Notes: a model not told the origin generated them from the letters alone. A stretch of 64,000 nucleotides of DNA from Arthrobacter cheniae (GCF_003602275.1 NZ_QZVT01000004.1:1-64000); one strand, 5' to 3'; positions 10,800 through 20,422 are shown, numbered from the stretch's first letter. Translations and numbers: made by a program.

Positions 10800-12917
10800 T
10801 CAGCAGCGGTACATCCGCACCGAGTCACCGGCAACCGTGTCCGCCTCGCCCGAGAGCAGGCGGGGGTGCTCGACGACGGTGCCCTGGACGGTGGCACCAT
10901 CCGCCGAGTCGAACGTGCGGCTGAACCAGCGCGGCTGCTCCCCCTCGACGCCCTCGCCCTGCAGGATCCAGGCGGAGGGCAGATGGATGCGCGTGTCCTC
11001 GAGCGATCCGTTGATCACGACGAGCCCATTGACCGTGCCGCCCGTGGACCCGAGGAGCAGCTGCACAGTCCTGGTCCGCGGGTCGTTCCACTCGGACGCG
11101 GTCATCGGCAGTCCGGCCGCGCTGAACCAGAGCAGCGTCGACTGGTCGCTGCGGGACGGAAACGTGGGCGGCTGCCCGGCCAGGAAGTCGCGCCGGATGG
11201 ACAGCAGCGTCCGCGTGGACTCGAGCATCCGCCGCGACGCGGTGTCGTCGGGCCAGTGGACCCAGCCGAGCTCGGTGTCCTGGCAGTAGGCATTGTTGTT
11301 GCCGCCCTGGGTGCGGCCGAACTCGTCCCCGGCCGTCAGCATCGGGACGCCCAGCGAGATGAGCAGGGACGCCATGATGTTGCGGGCACTCTTCTCGCGG
11401 GCGGCGAGGATGGTCTCGTCCTCCGTCCTGCCCTCGGCACCGTGGTTGTAGCTGCGGTTGTCGTTGTGTCCGTCGCGGTTGCCCTCGCCGTTGGCCTCGT
11501 TGTGCTTGCGCTCGTAAGCCGTGAGGTCCGCGAGCGTGAACCCGTCGTGGGCCGTCACGAGGTTCACCGAGGCCAGGGCGCTCCGGCCGGATGCCGCAAA
11601 GGTGTCGGCCGATCCGGCGAGGCAGCCCGCCAGGCGTCCGGGCGAGGATCCCGCGCCACCTCCGGCTATCGACGCGATATCGCGGAGCCAGAAGTCACGC
11701 ACCGTATCGCGGAAGCGGTCGTTCCAGTCGGCCCATCCGACGGGGAACCGCCCCGTCTGCCAGCCGTCCGGCCCGATGTCCCAGGGCTCCGTGATGAGCT
11801 TGGTGCCGCGCAGCGCCTTCGACGCTCCGGCAGCGAACAGGAAGGGATGCCTCGGCGTGAACGAATTGCGTTCGTCCCTGGCCAGCGTGACGGCGAGGTC
11901 GAACCGGAAACCGTCGATGTGGCACTCCTCGGCCCAGTAGCGCAGCGAGTCGAGTGCGAACTCGACGACGCGGGGTTCGGAGAAGTTCAGGGTGTTCCCA
12001 CAGCCGGTCGTGTCCACGTAGCGGCCGGCGTCGTCGTGCCTGTAGTAGTCGAAATCGCCGAGACCCCGCCAGCAGAGGGCGGGCGCATGCTGGTCGCCTT
12101 CGGCAGTGTGGTTGTAGACGACGTCGAGGATCACCTCCAGCCCGGCTTCGTGGAGGGCCCTGACCATGCCCTTGAACTCGTCGAGGACCGCTGCGGGTCC
12201 CGCTTCCCGTGCTGCCACCGTCGCGTAGTCGGTATGCGCGGCGAAGAACCCGAGCGTGTTGTAGCCCCAGTAGTTGCTGAGGCCCAGGGGCTCGAGGTGC
12301 GGCTCGTCGATGTGGAAGTGGACCGGGAGGAGTTCGACGGCTGTCACGCCGAGGTCCCGCAGGTACCCGACCATCGCGGGATGGCCAAGCCCCGCATAGG
12401 TCCCCCGCAGTGCCTCGGGAACGTCCGGGTGCAACTTCGTGAGTCCCTTGACGTGCGCCTCGTAGATGACAGTGTCCCGCCACGGGGTTCCGGGACGCTC
12501 GCTCATCCCCCAGTCGAACTCGTGCTCCAGGAACACGGAGTAGTAGGAGCGCGACGGCGGCTCGTCGGTCCCCGACTCCGTGTCGATGGCCTCGATCGCG
12601 CGGGAGTACGGGTCCAGAAGCAGTTGGGTCTCGCCGATGGCGCCCGGAAGGTCCTCGCCGGTGGGCCAGAACGCATACAGGGCGCCGGGATGCACGGGAC
12701 CAACCACGCCGTGATGCACGCCGCCGTCGAGACCCACCAGGGTCTCCGAGGCCCACGCGCCGTCCTCACGGCGCCAGTGCACATCCATGGAGGCGATCGC
12801 CGGGGCCCAGACCGCCGCATTCGCGTGGGCGTCCTGTCCCCGTCCGGCCCTGATGGAGTGGAGCCCCAGCGGGAACTCCCGGGAGCCTCGCGGATGCGAC
12901 GGTACCTGCTGCGTCAT
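10800..12917 (-). CDS. glgX: glycogen debranching enzyme GlgX
   Basis: A 705-residue GH13_11 isoamylase-type enzyme that hydrolyses alpha-1,6 branches. An N-terminal CBM48-like part (FPLGLHSIRAGRGQDAHAN) precedes YEAHVKGLTKLHPDVP, VVYNHTAEGD, GFRFDLAVTLARD (nucleophile), LITEPWD (acid/base) and VTAHDGFTLADL. The ATG at 12915-12917 is chosen: an upstream extension to 13100 exists only as an open frame antiparallel to nothing useful and overlapping rlmB in the same direction, with no family similarity. The gene lies 10 bases downstream of the rlmB stop and is probably co-transcribed with it. Confidence 0.93.
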   Translation of the reverse strand: MTQQVPSHPRGSREFPLGLHSIRAGRGQDAHANAAVWAPAIASMDVHWRREDGAWASETLVGLDGGVHHGVVGPVHPGALYAFWPTGEDLPGAIGETQLLLDPYSRAIEAIDTESGTDEPPSRSYYSVFLEHEFDWGMSERPGTPWRDTVIYEAHVKGLTKLHPDVPEALRGTYAGLGHPAMVGYLRDLGVTAVELLPVHFHIDEPHLEPLGLSNYWGYNTLGFFAAHTDYATVAAREAGPAAVLDEFKGMVRALHEAGLEVILDVVYNHTAEGDQHAPALCWRGLGDFDYYRHDDAGRYVDTTGCGNTLNFSEPRVVEFALDSLRYWAEECHIDGFRFDLAVTLARDERNSFTPRHPFLFAAGASKALRGTKLITEPWDIGPDGWQTGRFPVGWADWNDRFRDTVRDFWLRDIASIAGGGAGSSPGRLAGCLAGSADTFAASGRSALASVNLVTAHDGFTLADLTAYERKHNEANGEGNRDGHNDNRSYNHGAEGRTEDETILAAREKSARNIMASLLISLGVPMLTAGDEFGRTQGGNNNAYCQDTELGWVHWPDDTASRRMLESTRTLLSIRRDFLAGQPPTFPSRSDQSTLLWFSAAGLPMTASEWNDPRTRTVQLLLGSTGGTVNGLVVINGSLEDTRIHLPSAWILQGEGVEGEQPRWFSRTFDSADGATVQGTVVEHPRLLSGEADTVAGDSVRMYRC

Positions 12918-12927
12918 GGCGACGCGG

Positions 12928-13911
12928 TCAGGACGAACGCTGGCGTGACACCTCGTACAGCGTGATGCCCACCGCCATCGAAGCATTGAGCGACTCCATG
13001 GCGGAGTCGATGGGGATGGAGACGATCTGGTCGCAGTTCTCGCGGACGAGCCGGGAGAGGCCCTTGCCCTCCGAACCGACGACGATGCAGATGGGATCAC
13101 GGCCGAGGGTCAGTTCGGGCAGCGAGACATCACCATCGCCGTCCAGGCCGAGGACGAAGATGCCCTTCTCCTTGAGGGACTTCAGCGCCGAATTGAGGTT
13201 GCCGACGCGGGCGACGGGTACGCGGACGGCGGCACCGGCGCTGGTCTTCCAGGCCGACGCCGTCACGCCGACCGAGCGGCGCTCGGGCACGATGACGCCG
13301 TGGCTGCTGAAGGCCGAGGCGGAGCGGATGATGGCGCCGAGGTTGCGGGGATCGGTGATGCCGTCGAGGGCGACGAAGAGGGGGGCGTTCCCGATGTGCC
13401 CGCGCCGGTACCGCTCGATGGTCTCATCCACGAGGTCGAGCGCGTCGGCGTACTCGTACGGCGGGATCTGCAGCATGAGGCCCTGGTGCACAGCGCCGTC
13501 CGTCATGCGGTCCAGCTCCGCCTTGCCCGTCTCCATCACGGGGATGCCGCGTTCCGCAGCCATCTTGAGCGAGTCACGGACGCGGTCGTCCATCTCGATG
13601 CGGATCGCCACATGCAGGGCCTTCGCAGGGATTCCTGCGCGCAGAGCCTCCACGACGGAGTTGCGGCCCGTGACGGCCTCCTCGGCGGCCTTGCCCTTGG
13701 TGCGACCGGTGCCGGCGTTCTTGCCGCCTCCACGCTTGGCCTCCGAGCGCTCCGCCAGCTCCTTGTTCTTGTACGCCTTGTGGTACGGGCGATCCTCCGC
13801 CCTGGGAGTGGGGCCCTTACCCTCGAGCGACTTGCGTCCGTGTCCGCCGGTGCCGATGGTGGGGCCCTTTTTCAACTTGCGAACCGCGCCTGGACGTCCG
13901 TGACTGGCCAT
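12928..13911 (-). CDS. rlmB: 23S rRNA 2'-O-ribose methyltransferase RlmB (TrmH/SpoU family)
   Basis: A 327-residue SPOUT enzyme. A basic, glycine-rich N-terminal extension (about residues 1-78) is followed by the substrate-binding domain from VTGRNSVVEALRAG, and then the SPOUT core: DGITDPRNLGAIIRSA (motif 1), VVGSEGKGLSRLV (motif 2) and SLNASMAVGITLYEV (motif 3). By family it should methylate G2251 (E. coli numbering) of 23S rRNA. It follows cysS after 143 bases, the order also found in mycobacteria. Confidence 0.92.
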   Translation of the reverse strand: MASHGRPGAVRKLKKGPTIGTGGHGRKSLEGKGPTPRAEDRPYHKAYKNKELAERSEAKRGGGKNAGTGRTKGKAAEEAVTGRNSVVEALRAGIPAKALHVAIRIEMDDRVRDSLKMAAERGIPVMETGKAELDRMTDGAVHQGLMLQIPPYEYADALDLVDETIERYRRGHIGNAPLFVALDGITDPRNLGAIIRSASAFSSHGVIVPERRSVGVTASAWKTSAGAAVRVPVARVGNLNSALKSLKEKGIFVLGLDGDGDVSLPELTLGRDPICIVVGSEGKGLSRLVRENCDQIVSIPIDSAMESLNASMAVGITLYEVSRQRSS

Positions 13912-14054
13912 GGAAAAACACCTTTATATAGAAGAAGAATCGCCTCCAGTTTACGCGGAGCGGGCGAGAAGCCCCCGCACATCCCGTCCTGCCGTCGTCG
14001 GAGCCTCGAAAAGGCGGGTGGAGCGGCGTTCGAACTGCAGCGCTGCCGCCGCCA

Positions 14055-15521
14055 CTAGTTCCCCGACAAGGACCAGCGGGCGCCCTCGGCGGAATCCTCG
14101 AGAGTAACCCCGGCACGTGCCAGGGCGTCGCGGATGGCATCGGCCCGAGCCCAGTCCCGCGCGGTCCGGGCCTCGATGCGCTCCGCGATGCGGTCACCGA
14201 CGAGGGTGTCGAGTGCTTTCGACAGTGCCGCGTCCGCTGTGCCACCTCCTGCGGCCTCTCCTGCGTCGTCGAGTCCGAGGACGCCGGTCATGCCGACGAC
14301 GGCGGCCAGGCAGGCTGCCACGGCGGCGTCATCGCCTGCGGAGAGGGCGGTGTTGCCGCTGCGCACCGTGGTGTGGAGCACCGCGAGGGCCTGCGGCACG
14401 TTGAGGTCGTCGTCCATGGCGTCCGCGAATGCCGGGGGGAGGTCGGCGGCGCGGACGGACCCGGGGGCAGGTGCGCCGACCCGGGTCGCTGCCTTGCCGA
14501 TGAAGCCGTCTATGCGGGCCACCGCTGCGCCTGCCTCCTGCAGGGAGGTCTCGCGGTAGTCCAGTACGGAGCGGTAGTGCGCCTGCCCGAGGTAGTACCG
14601 CACCACGCGGGGACCGGCGGCGTCGATCATCTCCTGCGGGGTCACCGTGTTGCCGATGGACTTCGACATCTTCTCGCCGCCGAAGGTGACCATGCCGTTG
14701 TGCATCCAGTACCGGGCAAAAGCATGGCCGGCGGCCTGCGACTGGGCCATCTCGTTCTCGTGGTGCGGGAATCGGAGATCGAGTCCGCCACCGTGGATGT
14801 CGAACTCCGTGCCGAGGTACTTCGTCACCATGCTCGAGCACTCAAGGTGCCAGCCGGGGCGGCCGGTACCCCACGGGCTCGACCAGGACGCCGTCACCGG
14901 ATCGGTCTCCTGGGAGCCCTTCCACAACGCGAAGTCGCGCGGGTCCTTCTTGCCGCGGGGGTCGGCGTCGGGCGCTGCCTGCATGTCATCGATGTGCTGG
15001 CGGGTCAGGCTGCCGTAGGCGGGCCAGGAGCGTACGTCGAAGTAGACGTCTCCGGAGGCGTCGGGTGCGGGGTAGGCGTGGCCGCGGTCGATGAGGAGCT
15101 GGATCAGGGCGTGCATCTCGGGGATGTGACCGGTGGCTCGCGGCTCGTAGGTGGGGCGGCGCACTCCGAGCGCGGCGTAGGCCCGGTGGAACTCCTGTTC
15201 GAAGCGGTAGGCGAGGGCCCACCACGGTTCCTCCGGGACCACCGACGGGTCCGCCCCTGCGGCTCCCTCACGGAACGAATCCTGGGACTTCGCGAGGATC
15301 TTGTCGTCGATGTCCGTCACGTTCCGGACGACCGTGACGCGCAGGTCCCGCGCCTCGAGCCAGCGGGTGAGCTGGTCGAAGGCGATAGCAGACCGCACAT
15401 GCCCCACGTGAGGCATGCCCTGCACCGTCGCACCGCAGTAGTACAGGCTCGCCCTGCCCGCTTCGATCGGCTCGAACGGGCGCACCTCGGCGCGGGCTGT
15501 GTCATAGAATCGCAGGCTCAC
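14055..15521 (-). CDS. cysS: cysteinyl-tRNA synthetase
   Basis: A 488-residue class I aminoacyl-tRNA synthetase. It has PHVGHVRS (HIGH motif, about residues 37-44), the Cys that coordinates zinc in LYYCGATVQG, RFPHHENEMAQS, and KMSKS (about residues 282-286). The full-length C-terminal tRNA-binding region argues for CysS rather than the shorter mycothiol ligase MshC. It sits downstream of ispF and upstream of rlmB, all on the same strand. Confidence 0.96.
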   Translation of the reverse strand: MSLRFYDTARAEVRPFEPIEAGRASLYYCGATVQGMPHVGHVRSAIAFDQLTRWLEARDLRVTVVRNVTDIDDKILAKSQDSFREGAAGADPSVVPEEPWWALAYRFEQEFHRAYAALGVRRPTYEPRATGHIPEMHALIQLLIDRGHAYPAPDASGDVYFDVRSWPAYGSLTRQHIDDMQAAPDADPRGKKDPRDFALWKGSQETDPVTASWSSPWGTGRPGWHLECSSMVTKYLGTEFDIHGGGLDLRFPHHENEMAQSQAAGHAFARYWMHNGMVTFGGEKMSKSIGNTVTPQEMIDAAGPRVVRYYLGQAHYRSVLDYRETSLQEAGAAVARIDGFIGKAATRVGAPAPGSVRAADLPPAFADAMDDDLNVPQALAVLHTTVRSGNTALSAGDDAAVAACLAAVVGMTGVLGLDDAGEAAGGGTADAALSKALDTLVGDRIAERIEARTARDWARADAIRDALARAGVTLEDSAEGARWSLSGN

Positions 15522-15650
15522 CGGTCCAGATTACCCGGCGGCCGCCCGCACCCTTCCCGATGCTGCGCCCTCCATCCTCCGGGCTGTGAACCTGGGTCCT
15601 CCTACCCTGCGGCTTCCAGCCCCTGCGGCCGCAACCTCCGGTTCGCCCGG

Positions 15651-16169
15651 CTATGGCCCATCAGCGGAGGCAGAGCGCACGACGACGGCGGTGGCGATGG
15701 CCGCGATACCCTCACCTCGACCGGTCAGGCCGAGCCCGTCGGTGGTGGTAGCCGAGATACTGACGGGCGCCTGCGCGGCGTCGGCCATGACGGCCTCCGC
15801 CTCTGCACGACGAGGGCCGAATTTGGGCCTGTTGCCGATCAACTGCACGGCGATGTTGCCGATATCGAAGCCGGCGGCCCGCACGATCCGGGCCGCCTCG
15901 GAGAGCAGGGTGTGTCCCGAGGCTCCGGCGAACTCGGGGCGGTCGGTGCCGAAGTGGGTCCCGAGATCGCCGACCCCGGCCGCGGAGAAGAGCGCGTCGG
16001 CCGCCGCATGGGCGACGACGTCCCCGTCGGAGTGGCCCGACAGCCCCCGCTCCCCCTCCCACAGCAGGCCAGCGACCCAGAGCGGCGCCGGCGCGTCATC
16101 AGCGGCGTACGCGTGGACGTCCACACCGATTCCGGTGCGGGGAAGGTGGAGGTGCTCACTGAGGTACAC
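15651..16169 (-). CDS. ispF: 2-C-methyl-D-erythritol 2,4-cyclodiphosphate synthase
   Basis: A 172-residue IspF of the MEP isoprenoid pathway. [11 protein letters not shown] provides the metal-binding Asp and His; [18 protein letters not shown] and IGNRPKFGP follow, and the C-terminus has [16 protein letters not shown]. The GTG at 16167-16169 is taken as start because homology begins at once; it overlaps the end of ispD by 14 bases. The open frame continues further upstream but only antiparallel in sense over ispD. IspD and IspF act two steps apart and here are translationally coupled. Confidence 0.95.
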   Translation of the reverse strand: MYLSEHLHLPRTGIGVDVHAYAADDAPAPLWVAGLLWEGERGLSGHSDGDVVAHAAADALFSAAGVGDLGTHFGTDRPEFAGASGHTLLSEAARIVRAAGFDIGNIAVQLIGNRPKFGPRRAEAEAVMADAAQAPVSISATTTDGLGLTGRGEGIAAIATAVVVRSASADGP

Positions 16170-16980
16170 GGCTGCTCCTGCTGGTCGGGGTCGGGGTGGT
16201 TCCTGTGCGGGCCGGTGCGGGAAGGTCGACGCTGCCGGCGGGCCCCGCGGCGTCGTTCGCAACCCCGGCCGCCAGCACGGCCTCCGCGACCACGAGGTCG
16301 AACGGCGTGGTGACCTTGAAGGCGAGAGCATCCCCCTCGACGACGCGTACCGGTACTCCGCTTGCTTCCATGAGCATGGCGTCGTCAGTGATCGTGGCAT
16401 CACCGGCGGCGTCGCCGGCGTGGGCTGCGCGCAGGGCATCGGCGTCGAAACCCTGGGGAGTCTGCACTGCTCGCAGGAGGGCACGGTCGGGGGTCGCCGT
16501 GACGATGCCGTCCTCCACGACCTTGATGGTGTCGACGACGGGCAGCACGGGAATCACGGCGGAGGCGCCCGCGCTCACGAGCGCGGCGACCCGCTGGAAG
16601 ACGGCCGGAGGAGTGATGGCCCGAGCTGCATCATGGACCAGGACGACTCCCACGGTCGGCGGCAGCGCCGCGAGGCCCGCGCGGACGGATGCGGCGCGGG
16701 TTGCACCGCCCGCAACCGCAGTGATGCTGGTGGGGTACACCGAGCGCAGCGCCGCCTCCGCGACGACGGCGGACAGGACGGGGTCCCCCGCCGGCAGGAC
16801 CACCACGACGGCGCCGGCGACGCCCGACGCGATCACGGACTCCAGTGCGTGCTCCAGGAGGGTACGCCCGGCGCACAGGACCCGCGCCTTCGGGATGCCG
16901 TGACCGAGGCGCTGTCCCGACCCCGCTGCGACGACGATGACTCCGGCTCGGGCGGGGTGCTGCGCATTCTTCTCGGACAC
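16156..16980 (-). CDS. ispD: 2-C-methyl-D-erythritol 4-phosphate cytidylyltransferase
   Basis: A 274-residue nucleotidyltransferase that makes CDP-methylerythritol. The CTP-binding loop is [17 protein letters not shown], followed by VLVHDAARA and [10 protein letters not shown], with [16 protein letters not shown] near the usual end of the family. About 35 Pro/Thr/Ala-rich residues extend past that end and correspond to the overlap with ispF; they look dispensable. It lies 71 bases downstream of carD behind a terminator. Confidence 0.94.
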   Translation of the reverse strand: MSEKNAQHPARAGVIVVAAGSGQRLGHGIPKARVLCAGRTLLEHALESVIASGVAGAVVVVLPAGDPVLSAVVAEAALRSVYPTSITAVAGGATRAASVRAGLAALPPTVGVVLVHDAARAITPPAVFQRVAALVSAGASAVIPVLPVVDTIKVVEDGIVTATPDRALLRAVQTPQGFDADALRAAHAGDAAGDATITDDAMLMEASGVPVRVVEGDALAFKVTTPFDLVVAEAVLAAGVANDAAGPAGSVDLPAPARTGTTPTPTSRSSRVPQ

Positions 16981-17008
16981 CCCGTCACCCTACGACAGGC
17001 GACAAAAA

Positions 17009-17032
17009 AAGAGGGACCCGGAGGTCCCTCTT
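17009..17032 (-). terminator. terminator after carD
   Basis: On the minus strand an AAGAGGGACC / GGTCCCTCTT stem with a 4-base loop runs directly into a T7 tract (17004-17010 as A on the plus strand). It is a textbook intrinsic terminator. Some readthrough into ispD is likely, given the conserved gene order. Confidence 0.9.
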
Positions 17033-17051
17033 CTTCGTGGTCGTCCGTCTC

Positions 17052-17534
17052 CTAGGAGGCGAGGACCTCGTCGAGAACACTTGCGGCCTTCTCTTCGTCG
17101 GTCTTCTCCGCGAGTGCCAGCTCGGAGATGAGGATCTGGCGCGCTTTCGCGAGCATCCTCTTCTCACCCGCCGACAGTCCGCGGTCGTGGTCGCGGCGCC
17201 AAAGGTCCCGGACTACTTCGGCGACCTTGATGACATCGCCGGAAGCGAGCTTCTCGAGGTTCGCCTTGTACCGCCGCGACCAGTTCGTCGGCTCTTCCGT
17301 GAATTCGGCTCGAAGGACGTCGAACACATGCTCGAGGCCTTCCTTGCCCACCACGTCGCGAACCCCTACGAGGTCAACGTTCTCTGCTGGTACCTCTATG
17401 GTCAGATCACCCTGTGCCACCTTGAGCTTGAGATACATCTTCTCTTCGCCCTTGATGACGCGCATCTTGATCTCTTCGATCTTCGCTGCGCCGTGGTGAG
17501 GGTAAACAACTGTTTCGCCAACCTCAAAAACCAT
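17052..17534 (-). CDS. carD: CarD-family RNA polymerase-binding regulator
   Basis: A 160-residue protein that by family binds the RNAP beta subunit and stabilises open complexes, particularly at rRNA promoters. The N-terminal Tudor-like RNAP interaction domain starts [20 protein letters not shown]. The helical C-terminal DNA-binding domain includes [17 protein letters not shown] and the conserved Trp in [33 protein letters not shown] precedes the ATG. It is divergent from a lipoprotein gene, as carD is from lpqE in mycobacteria. Confidence 0.96.
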   Translation of the reverse strand: MVFEVGETVVYPHHGAAKIEEIKMRVIKGEEKMYLKLKVAQGDLTIEVPAENVDLVGVRDVVGKEGLEHVFDVLRAEFTEEPTNWSRRYKANLEKLASGDVIKVAEVVRDLWRRDHDRGLSAGEKRMLAKARQILISELALAEKTDEEKAASVLDEVLAS

Positions 17535-17790
17535 GTGGACTTTCCCCTTTCCCGCCGGTCAGTTTATCACGGTGGCGACACGCCGATGGCGCGTTTTCGC
17601 AGGTCAGACGGCCGAAACAAGCGCAATTGGCTATCATCCGCCCCTTGACGAAAAGCGCTTTTGGTGATCTGAGGGTCTTCGGGCCCGTGAAACCGACACC
17701 ACGGTTCGACGGCGTAGCCGATAGTGTGTTCTGTAGGTCCGCACCGGATTCCGTCCCTGTCCCACCTGTTGAACACCAGGAGTTTGTGCT

Positions 17791-18321
17791 GTGAAGAATG
17801 CACCGAAGAACCGAGTGCAGCAGTCCGTTGCTGCCGGCGCCGTACTGATGATGCTGGGCGTCTCCGGCTGCAGCTTCACCGCAGAGCAATTCACGGCAAC
17901 CCCCTACGCCCCCTCGGACGGCATCGTGAAGGACGTCGGGCCGGTGCTGCTGCGCAACATCCTGGTGGTCGGTCGTGACGACGAGACGGCAGGGCGCCTG
18001 ATCGGAACCGTGTTCAACACCAGCGACGAGCCCGTCGATCTCTCCATCCGGGCAGGCGGGGCGTCGACGAGCGTCACCATAGAGGGCCAGGGCGAATTCA
18101 GGTTCGAGGACGAGACGGCCGATGACGCGACCCTCGAGGGGCTCCAGGACGTTCCCGGCTCCCTCATCGACGTCGACTTCGAGGTGGAGGGCGAGGACGC
18201 GACCTTCCAGGTTCCGGTCCTCGACGGCACGCTCGAGGAGTACCGCGAGTTCGTTCCGGGCGGCTACACGCCGCGCCCCAGCGAACCAGCCGCCACCGAA
18301 GAGGCCGCCGAGGGCGAATAG
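17791..18321 (+). CDS. LpqE-like lipoprotein
   Basis: A 176-residue predicted lipoprotein starting with GTG. A basic N-terminus and hydrophobic segment end in the lipobox LGVSGC (Cys about residue 27). The mature part is a beta-rich domain of about 120 residues (ILVVGRDDETAGRLIGTVFN and onward) with an acidic, Pro/Glu-rich tail. Its divergent position next to carD matches lpqE of mycobacteria, and the central domain is compatible with that family; I infer the assignment from context and cannot confirm it by alignment. In mycolate-bearing relatives LpqE-type proteins are linked to envelope assembly, a role that would differ here. Confidence 0.75.
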   Translation: MKNAPKNRVQQSVAAGAVLMMLGVSGCSFTAEQFTATPYAPSDGIVKDVGPVLLRNILVVGRDDETAGRLIGTVFNTSDEPVDLSIRAGGASTSVTIEGQGEFRFEDETADDATLEGLQDVPGSLIDVDFEVEGEDATFQVPVLDGTLEEYREFVPGGYTPRPSEPAATEEAAEGE

Positions 18322-18340
18322 CTCCACGGCACCGACGCAC

Positions 18341-18376
18341 CACTGCCCGCCTCCGGACCATCGGAGGCGGGCAGTG
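18341..18376. terminator. bidirectional terminator between the lipoprotein gene and regX3
   Basis: A 15-bp perfect stem (18341-18355 with 18362-18376) and a 6-base loop lie in the 66-base gap between two convergent genes. Confidence 0.8.
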
Positions 18377-18387
18377 TCATTCTCTGC

Positions 18388-19068
18388 TCAGGGCTCGTAC
18401 TTGTACCCCAGGCCGCGGACGGTGATGAGGTAGCGCGGGCTCGACGGATCCGGCTCGACCTTGCCGCGGAGCCTCTTGACGTGGACGTCCAGGGTCTTCG
18501 TGTCACCGACGTAGTCGGAACCCCAGACGCGGTCGATGAGCTGGCCCCGCGTGAGCACCCTGCCCGAGTTCCGGAGCAGCATCTCGAGCAGTTCGAACTC
18601 CTTCAGCGGGAGCGCCACCTGTTCGCCCTCGACGCTCACCACGTGCCGCTCGATGTCCATGCGGACGGGTCCGGCTTGGATGGTGTTCGAGATCAGCTCC
18701 TCGGGCTCCCCCTGGCGCCTGAGGACGGCGCGGATGCGGGCGACGAGTTCTCGGGACGAGTACGGCTTGGTCACGTAGTCGTCGGCACCGAGTTCCAGCC
18801 CCACGACCTTGTCGATCTCGGCGTCCTTGGCCGTCAACATGATGACGGGGACGCTGGAGCGCTGGCGCAGCTGGCGGCAGACCTCCGTGCCTGAAAGCCC
18901 CGGCAGCTGGAGGTCCAGCAGCACGAGGTCCGCGCCGGAGCGGTCGAACTCGGTGATGGCGTCGAGGCCGTTGTCCACGACGGACACCTCGAAACCTTCC
19001 TTGCCGAGGAGATAGGACAGCGGGTCGCTGAACGATTCCTCGTCCTCGACGATCAGAATACGGCTCAA
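18388..19068 (-). CDS. regX3: OmpR/PhoB-type response regulator RegX3
   Basis: A 226-residue response regulator. The receiver domain (about 1-115) has acidic residues E8, D9 and E10, the phosphoacceptor D52 in LVLLDLQLPG, MLTAKD and the KP pair in ADDYVTKPYSS. The C-terminal winged helix (about 130-226) includes LPLKEFELLEMLL, LDVHVKRLRGKVE and VRGLGYKYEP. Its start overlaps the senX3 end by 4 bases (ATGA). Together with SenX3 and the nearby PHO box it most likely controls phosphate-starvation genes. Confidence 0.93.
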   Translation of the reverse strand: MSRILIVEDEESFSDPLSYLLGKEGFEVSVVDNGLDAITEFDRSGADLVLLDLQLPGLSGTEVCRQLRQRSSVPVIMLTAKDAEIDKVVGLELGADDYVTKPYSSRELVARIRAVLRRQGEPEELISNTIQAGPVRMDIERHVVSVEGEQVALPLKEFELLEMLLRNSGRVLTRGQLIDRVWGSDYVGDTKTLDVHVKRLRGKVEPDPSSPRYLITVRGLGYKYEP

Positions 19069-20324
19069 GCCTTGACTCCCTGCTCATGGGCAGCGGTGCT
19101 GCCCTTCTTCACTGATTTCCTGTCGGAACCCTGCACTACGCCCTCCTTCGCGACGGCCGGAACGGACCCACCCGTGGCGGTGTCGTCATCGGCTGATACC
19201 TCCATCTCGGGGAGGCGGACCGTGAACGTGCTCCCCTGGCCTGCCTGGGACCACACCGTCACCTCACCACCGTGGTTGGACACGACGTGCTTGACGATGC
19301 TGAGGCCGAGTCCCGTTCCGCCCGTCTGTCGGGAGCGGGCGGCGTCGATGCGGTAGAAGCGCTCGAAGATGCGCTCCTGCTCCTCCGGTGTGATGCCAGT
19401 TCCCTGATCCGTCACCGAGACCTGCACGAGCCCGTCGCGCGACCGCACGCCGACACCCACGCGCGTGCCCTCGGGCGAATAGCGGATGGCGTTGTCGATC
19501 AGGTTGCGGAATGCCGTCATCAGCAGGTCTCGGTCGCCGTACACCGGGGCGGGAACCGAACCACCGACGACGATGTCGATCTGCTTGCTCTCGGCCGGCA
19601 GCTTGTTGCGGTCCACGGCCTCGGCAACCACGGCATTGATGTCCACGGCCTTGCCGCGACGGACGACGTCGGCGCCCTGCAGCCGGGAGAGTTCGATGAT
19701 GTCCTGGACGAGGGCGGAGAGCCTGCCGGACTCCTTGTGCATGCGCTGGGCGAAGCGGCGGACAGCGACCTCGTCCTCGGCGGCGTCCTGGATGGCCTCC
19801 GCGAGGAGGGAGATGGCGCCGACGGGGGTCTTCAGTTCGTGGGAGACGTTCGCGACGAAGTCGTTGCGGATCTCCTCGCTGCGGGTGATCTCCGTGCGGT
19901 CGTCGGCGAGGATCAGGATGTACTCGGCTCCTAGTGCTGCCACGCGGGCCTGCACCACGATGGTTCCCTGGCCGAACGGTCCGCGGGGAAGCTCGAGCTG
20001 CTGCTGCTCGATCACGCCGTCGCGCCGGACGCGGGCCGTGAGGTCGAGGAGTTCGGAGTGCACCACCGTGTGTCCGCGGACGAGGCCGAAGGCATACGCT
20101 GCGGGACTGGCACGTACGACGCCGTCGATGGCGTCCACGATCACGTAGGCACGGCCGATGATGGACAGGACCTCGGCGGCGCCGTCGGGCAGGGATGGCT
20201 CGTCCTCGTAGAGGAGCCGGAGCCTCTGCGCCTCGCTTGCACGGAACGCCGCCATGCCGCTCACGCCGAGGCCCAGGCCTACCAGCCCGGCTACGAGCGT
20301 CAGGAGAAGGGGGTCCACGGACAC
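19065..20324 (-). CDS. senX3: phosphate-sensing histidine kinase SenX3
   Basis: A 419-residue membrane histidine kinase. One N-terminal transmembrane helix (about 5-26) is followed by a PAS-like domain (about 50-145), then the HisKA domain with H162 in NVSHELKTPVGAI, and the ATPase domain with NLIDNAIRYSPEG (N box), DQGTGI and GTGLGLSIVKHVV. A Thr/Lys-rich tail closes the protein. It has one transmembrane helix where mycobacterial SenX3 has two. It is transcribed with regX3 and divergently from phoU. Confidence 0.92.
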   Translation of the reverse strand: MSVDPLLLTLVAGLVGLGLGVSGMAAFRASEAQRLRLLYEDEPSLPDGAAEVLSIIGRAYVIVDAIDGVVRASPAAYAFGLVRGHTVVHSELLDLTARVRRDGVIEQQQLELPRGPFGQGTIVVQARVAALGAEYILILADDRTEITRSEEIRNDFVANVSHELKTPVGAISLLAEAIQDAAEDEVAVRRFAQRMHKESGRLSALVQDIIELSRLQGADVVRRGKAVDINAVVAEAVDRNKLPAESKQIDIVVGGSVPAPVYGDRDLLMTAFRNLIDNAIRYSPEGTRVGVGVRSRDGLVQVSVTDQGTGITPEEQERIFERFYRIDAARSRQTGGTGLGLSIVKHVVSNHGGEVTVWSQAGQGSTFTVRLPEMEVSADDDTATGGSVPAVAKEGVVQGSDRKSVKKGSTAAHEQGVKA

Positions 20325-20378
20325 AGCTTATGCTCTCCGAATTCCGACCCCACCCCATACGGTGGCAATAGGTCAGGG

Positions 20379-20422
20379 GTTCAACTAACGTTCACACAAA
20401 GCGGGGAAACAGTTCACCGCTG
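20379..20422. promoter_or_regulatory. PHO box: 11-bp-phased GTTCA repeats
   Basis: GTTCA occurs at 20379, 20390 and 20412, spacings of 11 and 22 bases, so three of four consecutive 11-mers match the direct-repeat PhoP/RegX3 box known from actinobacteria (GTTCACC-type units). It lies between the senX3 and phoU starts, about 70 bases upstream of phoU. Confidence 0.75.

Noticed and set aside
14055-15521. Mycothiol ligase MshC in place of CysS
   Set aside because: The protein has the full-length C-terminal tRNA-binding region; MshC is shorter and lacks it.
17524-18327. Minus-strand frame across the carD promoter and the lipoprotein gene
   Set aside because: It has antisense composition; the plus strand encodes a lipoprotein with signal peptide and lipobox.
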